DNA of 9,838 nt from Clostridia bacterium (lineage in GTDB: Bacteria > Bacillota > Clostridia > Oscillospirales > Acutalibacteraceae), in contig JAKSQL010000028.1 of NCBI GenBank assembly GCA_024404125.1, positions 1 through 9,838 of the forward strand, read 5' to 3'. This document shows, one piece after another, positions 5,998 to 9,838 of the stretch. Numbering within the stretch: the first letter of the stretch is position 1; each line of letters opens with the position of its first letter. Position numbers and translations under genes: made by a program. A model generated the notes under the pieces. That model searched no databases, was not told where the DNA came from, and saw nothing but the letters and a program-made list of their open reading frames with translations.

Positions 5998-6029
5998 AAT
6001 AGCAGTTCCTGCTCGGAACTGCTATTTTC
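5998..6029. terminator. Bidirectional terminator between spoVB and tadA
   Basis: The arms AATAGCAGTTCC (5998-6009) and GGAACTGCTATT (6015-6026) pair over 12 bp around a 5-nt loop. A T-rich run (TTTTCTT) follows on the plus strand and a weaker one on the minus strand. It starts one base after the spoVB TAG (5994-5996) and contains the tadA TAG (6024-6022) in its right arm, so one hairpin serves both convergent genes. Confidence 0.85.
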
Positions 6030-6465
6030 TTATATCTTTAAAAAAATCTTTAAGCAACTTTTCGCATTCGGTTTGTTTTATTCCGCCGTATATTTTAGGT
6101 TGAAAACCCAAATTCAGTTTACATAACTCCGTAACGCTTTCTATACAACCCGCATCTTTATCGTAAGCGCCGAAAACAATTTCGGATATTCTTGAATTTA
6201 TAATCGCGCCGGTACACATAACACACGGCTCAAGCGTTACGTAAAGAGAACAGTTCTCAAGCCGCCAATCGTTTAGTGCTTCACACGCATTTCTTATGGC
6301 TATACTTTCCGCGTGAGCAAAAACGTTTTTCTGCTTTTCGCGCATATTGTAACCCGTTGCTAAAATTTCACCGTCTTTCACAATTACCGCGCCTACGGGA
6401 ACTTCACCCTCGCTTGCCGCCTTTTTTGCAAGAGAAATTGCGGTGTTCATAAACTCTGCGTTCAT
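6022..6465 (-). CDS. tadA: tRNA adenosine(34) deaminase TadA
   Basis: This 147-residue zinc deaminase converts A34 to inosine in the anticodon of tRNA-Arg(ACG), allowing wobble decoding. The cytidine-deaminase fold motifs are complete: His51 and catalytic Glu53 in HAES, and zinc ligands Cys81 and Cys84 in EPCVMC. EVPVGAVIV at 21-29 and GYN at 38-40 are also typical. The usual HAEI is HAES here, a mild deviation. I start it at ATG 6465 because AAAGGGG lies 6 nt upstream and the family begins here. A longer reading from 6576 would add 37 residues encoded within the overlapping CPBP gene. It is third in the gyrA-CPBP-tadA cluster. TadA is favoured over a generic guanine or nucleoside deaminase by length and motif spacing. 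Confidence 0.9.
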   Translation of the reverse strand: MNAEFMNTAISLAKKAASEGEVPVGAVIVKDGEILATGYNMREKQKNVFAHAESIAIRNACEALNDWRLENCSLYVTLEPCVMCTGAIINSRISEIVFGAYDKDAGCIESVTELCKLNLGFQPKIYGGIKQTECEKLLKDFFKDIRK

Positions 6466-6471
6466 TTCCTG

Positions 6472-6478
6472 CCCCTTT
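6472..6478 (-). promoter_or_regulatory. tadA ribosome binding site inside the end of the CPBP gene
   Basis: AAAGGGG on the minus strand at 6478-6472 overlaps the TAA of the upstream membrane protease gene (6479-6477) and sits 6 nt from the tadA ATG at 6465. The arrangement supports the shorter tadA start and suggests translational coupling. Confidence 0.75.
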
Positions 6479-7538
6479 AAAAGAAATAGTAAACCGCTTC
6501 GCCTAAAAAAAGCAGTACAGAAATAATCGTAAGCGGTGCAGTGAAATACCAAGTGTATTTTTGCTTTTCGGTACACTCTGTTTTAACATTTTCAAGGTTA
6601 AGCGCATTTATATCCTTTTTCTGCCTTAAAAGCAAAAAGCCGATGCCTGCAAGCATAGTCACAAGGCAAAACAGGGTATAAACAATGCCCAAAATATTTG
6701 CCGAAAAATAGAATTTGCCGTAATCCATAAGCACCGAAATAAAGTAGTTGGTAAAATGTATTGCGATACATACCCAAAGACTTTCGGTCTTAATTCTTAC
6801 AAAACCGAGTATAAGCCCTACCAAAAGCGCAAACGGTATCTGATTAAAGTTACCGTGCATAAGTCCGAACAAAACGGAGGACGTAACAAGCGCAAAGGTA
6901 TCGCCGTATTTTTTAAGAAGACCGAAAATTACTCCTCTTACCGCAAACTCCTCGCAAAGTGCCGGCACTACCGCACTTGATACGGTAAAGAGAATAAATC
7001 CGGCAAGACCTCGCGGCTCGGTTTCGGAAAGGTCGGGGTAATTAACCCCGAAACTTTCAAAAACTCTACCCGCGTACTCTACCGCTATATTGGCAAAGGC
7101 GCAAAAACCTATACCAATAAAATAATACGGAACAAAACTGCCTTTTTTTACCTTTTTTATGCAGACGGTTTTTATTACCCGTCCTCTTATGCAAAGCGTG
7201 GTAATGATAAACGGCAATGTAAAGGTAAGGGTGGATAAAACTATTTGTACCGCCTGCATAGAATACGGGTCGGTAAGAATTTTAACCGCCTCAAGATTTG
7301 AAACCCCGAAAAACGAAAATACGGGTAATGCAATCCTCGCCCAAAAAAGCATAATAAGAAATACCGCAATCATCGAAATACCTACGGCGGCGGAAATTTT
7401 TCTTATATCCCGCTTTTCGCCGTAAGACTTTTCGTTTAATCCGTAAGGTATATTTCTGTAAAATGAGTTTTGCGAAAAGGTTATCTCGTTAATATCGTTA
7501 TCGGTGCCGTTTTCGTTTTCAAACTGATTATCAATCAT
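6477..7538 (-). CDS. CPBP-family intramembrane metalloprotease homologue
   Basis: This 353-residue polytopic membrane protein has the CPBP (CAAX protease/bacteriocin-processing, Abi) motifs in order: EEFAVR at 196-201 (EExxxR), FGLMH at 224-228 (FxxxH), and a third-motif histidine in AIHFTN at 259-264. An acidic, soluble N-terminal tail of about 45 residues precedes about eight hydrophobic segments. The C-terminus adds two more hydrophobic stretches and a charged loop (about 305-328). Family members are Rce1-like intramembrane proteases; bacterial roles include prenyl or peptide processing and bacteriocin self-immunity, and the substrate here is unknown. It starts 2 nt after the gyrA stop with no strong Shine-Dalgarno, so translation is probably coupled to gyrA, and it runs into tadA. 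No bacteriocin gene is visible nearby. Confidence 0.85.
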   Translation of the reverse strand: MIDNQFENENGTDNDINEITFSQNSFYRNIPYGLNEKSYGEKRDIRKISAAVGISMIAVFLIMLFWARIALPVFSFFGVSNLEAVKILTDPYSMQAVQIVLSTLTFTLPFIITTLCIRGRVIKTVCIKKVKKGSFVPYYFIGIGFCAFANIAVEYAGRVFESFGVNYPDLSETEPRGLAGFILFTVSSAVVPALCEEFAVRGVIFGLLKKYGDTFALVTSSVLFGLMHGNFNQIPFALLVGLILGFVRIKTESLWVCIAIHFTNYFISVLMDYGKFYFSANILGIVYTLFCLVTMLAGIGFLLLRQKKDINALNLENVKTECTEKQKYTWYFTAPLTIISVLLFLGEAVYYFF

Positions 7539-7540
7539 AA

Positions 7541-9838
7541 TTATTCATCGTCCGTTACGGTTTCGTTACTGTTTTCGAGCGCTTTTTCCTCTGCAGTTTC
7601 GGCAGCATCGCCCGCATCGGCTTCTGCCTGCTCGGGAGCGGCGTTTATTTCGGAATCATCGTGCTCGGCAAGTGCTACCGAAAGTATCTTTTCTCCCTCG
7701 CCTACACGCATTACTCTTACGCCCTTTGCAGGTCTTGCAAATTCGGAAATATCGCCCGCATAAATTCTTATGATTATTCCGTTTGATGCTATCATAATGA
7801 TATCGTCATCATCAGTTACGGGGACTGTGGCTGCAACCTTGCCGTATTTAGCGGTACGGTAGTTTGTAATACCCTTACCGCCGCGCGACTGCAATCTGTA
7901 ATCGCTTATGGGACTTACTCTGCCGTAACCGGTTTCGGTAACCGTAAGTATTCTCGTATCCTCGGTGCAGACCGCCATATCTACAACCTTGTCGCCCTCT
8001 CTCATGTTCATCGCTTTAACACCGCGTGCCGTTCTGCCCATTGCGCGAACGCCGTTTTCGTTAAATTTGATTGAGAAACCGTCACTTGTGGCAATAAACA
8101 AATCGTTTTTGCCGGTTGTCATTCTTACAAATGCGAGTTCATCGTCCTCATCAATGGAAATTGCGATAATTCCGCTCTTTCTCGTGTTCTTGAAGTCGGT
8201 AAGACGTGTCCTCTTTATTATGCCCTTTTTGGTGACCATAGTCACAAAGTTTTCATTTTCTTCGGAAGCGGTAACCGGCATAATAACCGTTATCTTCTCA
8301 TCGGGCATAAGAGGTACTACGTTTATAATGTTAAGACCTTTTGACGTTCTTGACCCCTCGGGTATCTCATACGCCTTAATTCTGTAAACTCTGCCGAAAT
8401 TACTGAAGAGCATTATATGGTCGTGCGAAGAACAGGTGAACATACTTTCAACCACATCGTCTTCTCTTGTGGTCATACCGGTAATTCCTCTGCCGCCGCG
8501 ATGCTGAACGGTATAGGTATCACAAGGCAAACGCTTAATATATCCGTTAAGTGTTTTAGTGATAACACAGTCTTCTTCGGGGATAAGGTCTTCGATATCA
8601 ACCTCGCCTAAAACGTCCGAAATCTCGGTGCGGCGCTCATCTGAAAACTTATCTCTTAAATTAAGCGACTCTGTTTTTACTATATCAAGTATTCTTGCCT
8701 CGCTTGCCAAAATTTCATCGCATTCTTTGATAAAGGCGTGCTTTTCGTCAAGTTCATCGAGTATCTTCTGCTTTTCCATGCCGGCAAGTTTACCGAGCTG
8801 CATCTGAACTATTGCGGTGGTTTGAATATCGTCAAGACCGAAACGCTCTGTAAGTGTTTCTTTGCTTTCGGGTATGGTCTTACTGTTTCGGATAATCGCA
8901 ATAACCTCGTCGATAAAGTCAAGCGCTACTTTTAAGCCCTCAAGAATATGCGCGCGCTCTGCCGCTTTGTTGCGGTCAAATATAGTTCTTCTGCGGATAA
9001 TACTGCACTGGAAATCTATTGCGTTTTGCAGCATTTCTTTAAGGTTAAGTACCTGCGGCTTGCCGTTTACTATTGCAAGCATAATCGCACCGAAAGTGCT
9101 TTGAAGCGCGGTATACGAATAAAGTTTGTTAAGAACTACCTGCGCATTGGCATCTTTTTTAATGTCTACTACTATTCTTATTCCGCCGTCGCGCTTTGAA
9201 GAATAGTCTACAACATCGTCAATACCCTCTATTTTTTTATCAACCGCAAGGTCGTAAATATGCTTAACAAGGTCTTTCTTTCTTACCTTATAAGGAAGTT
9301 CCGTTATAACAATACGGAACTTGCCGTTGCTTGTTTCCTCTATTTCGGCTTTGCCTCTTACGGTAATTTTGCCTCTGCCGGTAGCATACGCGGCACGGAT
9401 ACCGCTTCTGCCCATAACAATACCGCCCGTTGGGAAATCAGGACCTTTTATATATTGACAAATTTCCTGCAAATCCGCATCGGGATTATCTATAAGACAA
9501 CACATACCGTCAATAACCTCGCCGAGATTATGCGGAGGTATTTCGGTTGCCATACCGACTGCTATACCCGAAGAACCGTTTACCAAAAGTTGAGGGAAAC
9601 GTACCGGTAAAACTACCGGTTCCTTTAAACGGTCATCGTAGTTCGGCACCATATCAACGGTGTCTTTATCTATATCGTCAAGCATATGGAGAGAAAGCCG
9701 ATTCATTTTAGACTCGGTATAACGGTAAGCCGCCGGGGGATAACCGTCAATATTACCGAAGTTTCCGTGACCGTCAATAAGCGGGTAACGCAAAGAGAAA
9801 TCCTGCGCCATCCTTACCATTGCATCGTAAACCGAAGC
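7541..9838 (-). CDS. gyrA: DNA gyrase subunit A, 5' end cut by window edge
   Basis: This is the breakage-reunion subunit of DNA gyrase, which introduces negative supercoils with GyrB. The frame is open to the last base, giving 765 visible residues; about 80 N-terminal residues lie beyond the edge. The first visible residues are ASVYDAMVRMAQDF. The catalytic tyrosine (AAYRYTE, codon 9721-9719) aligns without gaps to E. coli Tyr122. The tower motif GIAVGMATEIPPHNL follows, then a long helical region. The C-terminal beta-pinwheel has the GyrA-box QHRGGRG (8506-8486) and a second QSRGGKG blade motif further on. The GyrA-box separates it from ParC. The last 40 or so residues are an unstructured acidic tail (16 Asp/Glu). 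gyrB is expected just upstream, outside the window. Confidence 0.96.
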   Translation of the reverse strand, partial: ASVYDAMVRMAQDFSLRYPLIDGHGNFGNIDGYPPAAYRYTESKMNRLSLHMLDDIDKDTVDMVPNYDDRLKEPVVLPVRFPQLLVNGSSGIAVGMATEIPPHNLGEVIDGMCCLIDNPDADLQEICQYIKGPDFPTGGIVMGRSGIRAAYATGRGKITVRGKAEIEETSNGKFRIVITELPYKVRKKDLVKHIYDLAVDKKIEGIDDVVDYSSKRDGGIRIVVDIKKDANAQVVLNKLYSYTALQSTFGAIMLAIVNGKPQVLNLKEMLQNAIDFQCSIIRRRTIFDRNKAAERAHILEGLKVALDFIDEVIAIIRNSKTIPESKETLTERFGLDDIQTTAIVQMQLGKLAGMEKQKILDELDEKHAFIKECDEILASEARILDIVKTESLNLRDKFSDERRTEISDVLGEVDIEDLIPEEDCVITKTLNGYIKRLPCDTYTVQHRGGRGITGMTTREDDVVESMFTCSSHDHIMLFSNFGRVYRIKAYEIPEGSRTSKGLNIINVVPLMPDEKITVIMPVTASEENENFVTMVTKKGIIKRTRLTDFKNTRKSGIIAISIDEDDELAFVRMTTGKNDLFIATSDGFSIKFNENGVRAMGRTARGVKAMNMREGDKVVDMAVCTEDTRILTVTETGYGRVSPISDYRLQSRGGKGITNYRTAKYGKVAATVPVTDDDDIIMIASNGIIIRIYAGDISEFARPAKGVRVMRVGEGEKILSVALAEHDDSEINAAPEQAEADAGDAAETAEEKALENSNETVTDDE

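Noticed and set aside
6466..6576. Long N-terminal extension of TadA from 6576
   Set aside because: It is encoded within the overlapping end of the CPBP gene, does not look like TadA, and a good Shine-Dalgarno supports the start at 6465.
6477..7538. Bacteriocin immunity or anti-phage (Abi) cassette around the CPBP gene
   Set aside because: The neighbours are gyrA and tadA; no precursor peptide, ABC exporter, toxin or defence gene is visible, so only the family assignment is supported.
7541..9838. Topoisomerase IV subunit ParC instead of GyrA
   Set aside because: A GyrA-box (QHRGGRG) and a full multi-blade C-terminal pinwheel with an acidic tail are present, which ParC lacks or has degenerate.

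Overview
The window looks like a chromosomal segment from a low-to-moderate GC, endospore-forming Clostridia-type Firmicute, perhaps Oscillospiraceae/Ruminococcaceae-like (the family level is inference). The evidence is two spore genes (spoVAE and a spoVB-type flippase), a chromosomal Soj/Spo0J (ParA/ParB) pair with perfect parS palindromes, a Gram-positive-style gyrase A subunit, strong Shine-Dalgarno sites and sigma-A-like promoters. gyrA, soj-spo0J and parS sites within 10 kb suggest proximity to oriC, which I would place to the right of the window, beyond the 5' end of gyrA. No dnaA, DnaA-box cluster or oriC is visible here.

Layout, right to left, since all genes but one are on the minus strand: gyrA (5' end cut by the window edge), then a CPBP-family membrane protease homologue 2 nt downstream, then tadA 11 nt after that, forming a tight operon. 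tadA ends in a bidirectional terminator shared with the convergent plus-strand spoVB-type gene. rarA (mgsA) diverges from spoVB and has a good sigma-A promoter. Next come a 32-bp perfect palindrome containing a parS core, a stand-alone spoVAE with its own terminator, then a soj-spo0J-pnuC operon with a sigma-A promoter and a second parS in its leader. The operon ends in a hairpin that overlaps the pnuC stop codon. The leftmost 140 bp are AT-rich and non-coding. They hold three helically phased A-tracts in front of a strong minus-strand promoter that reads out of the window.

Functionally this is an origin-proximal housekeeping and chromosome-maintenance block: supercoiling (GyrA), origin segregation and replication-initiation control (Soj, Spo0J, parS), stalled-fork maintenance (RarA), wobble-inosine tRNA editing (TadA), nicotinamide riboside-type uptake (PnuC), and two sporulation membrane proteins. 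Four start sites are better placed downstream of the longest ORF: rarA at 4369, spoVAE at 3033, spoVB at 4479 and tadA at 6465. soj uses a TTG start.

I see no CRISPR array, mobile element, tRNA, rRNA, toxin-antitoxin or defence system. No undescribed multi-gene system is evident. The most interesting signal is the second parS, which sits at the centre of what also looks like the rarA intrinsic terminator, with a possible forespore-type promoter overlapping it ahead of spoVAE.
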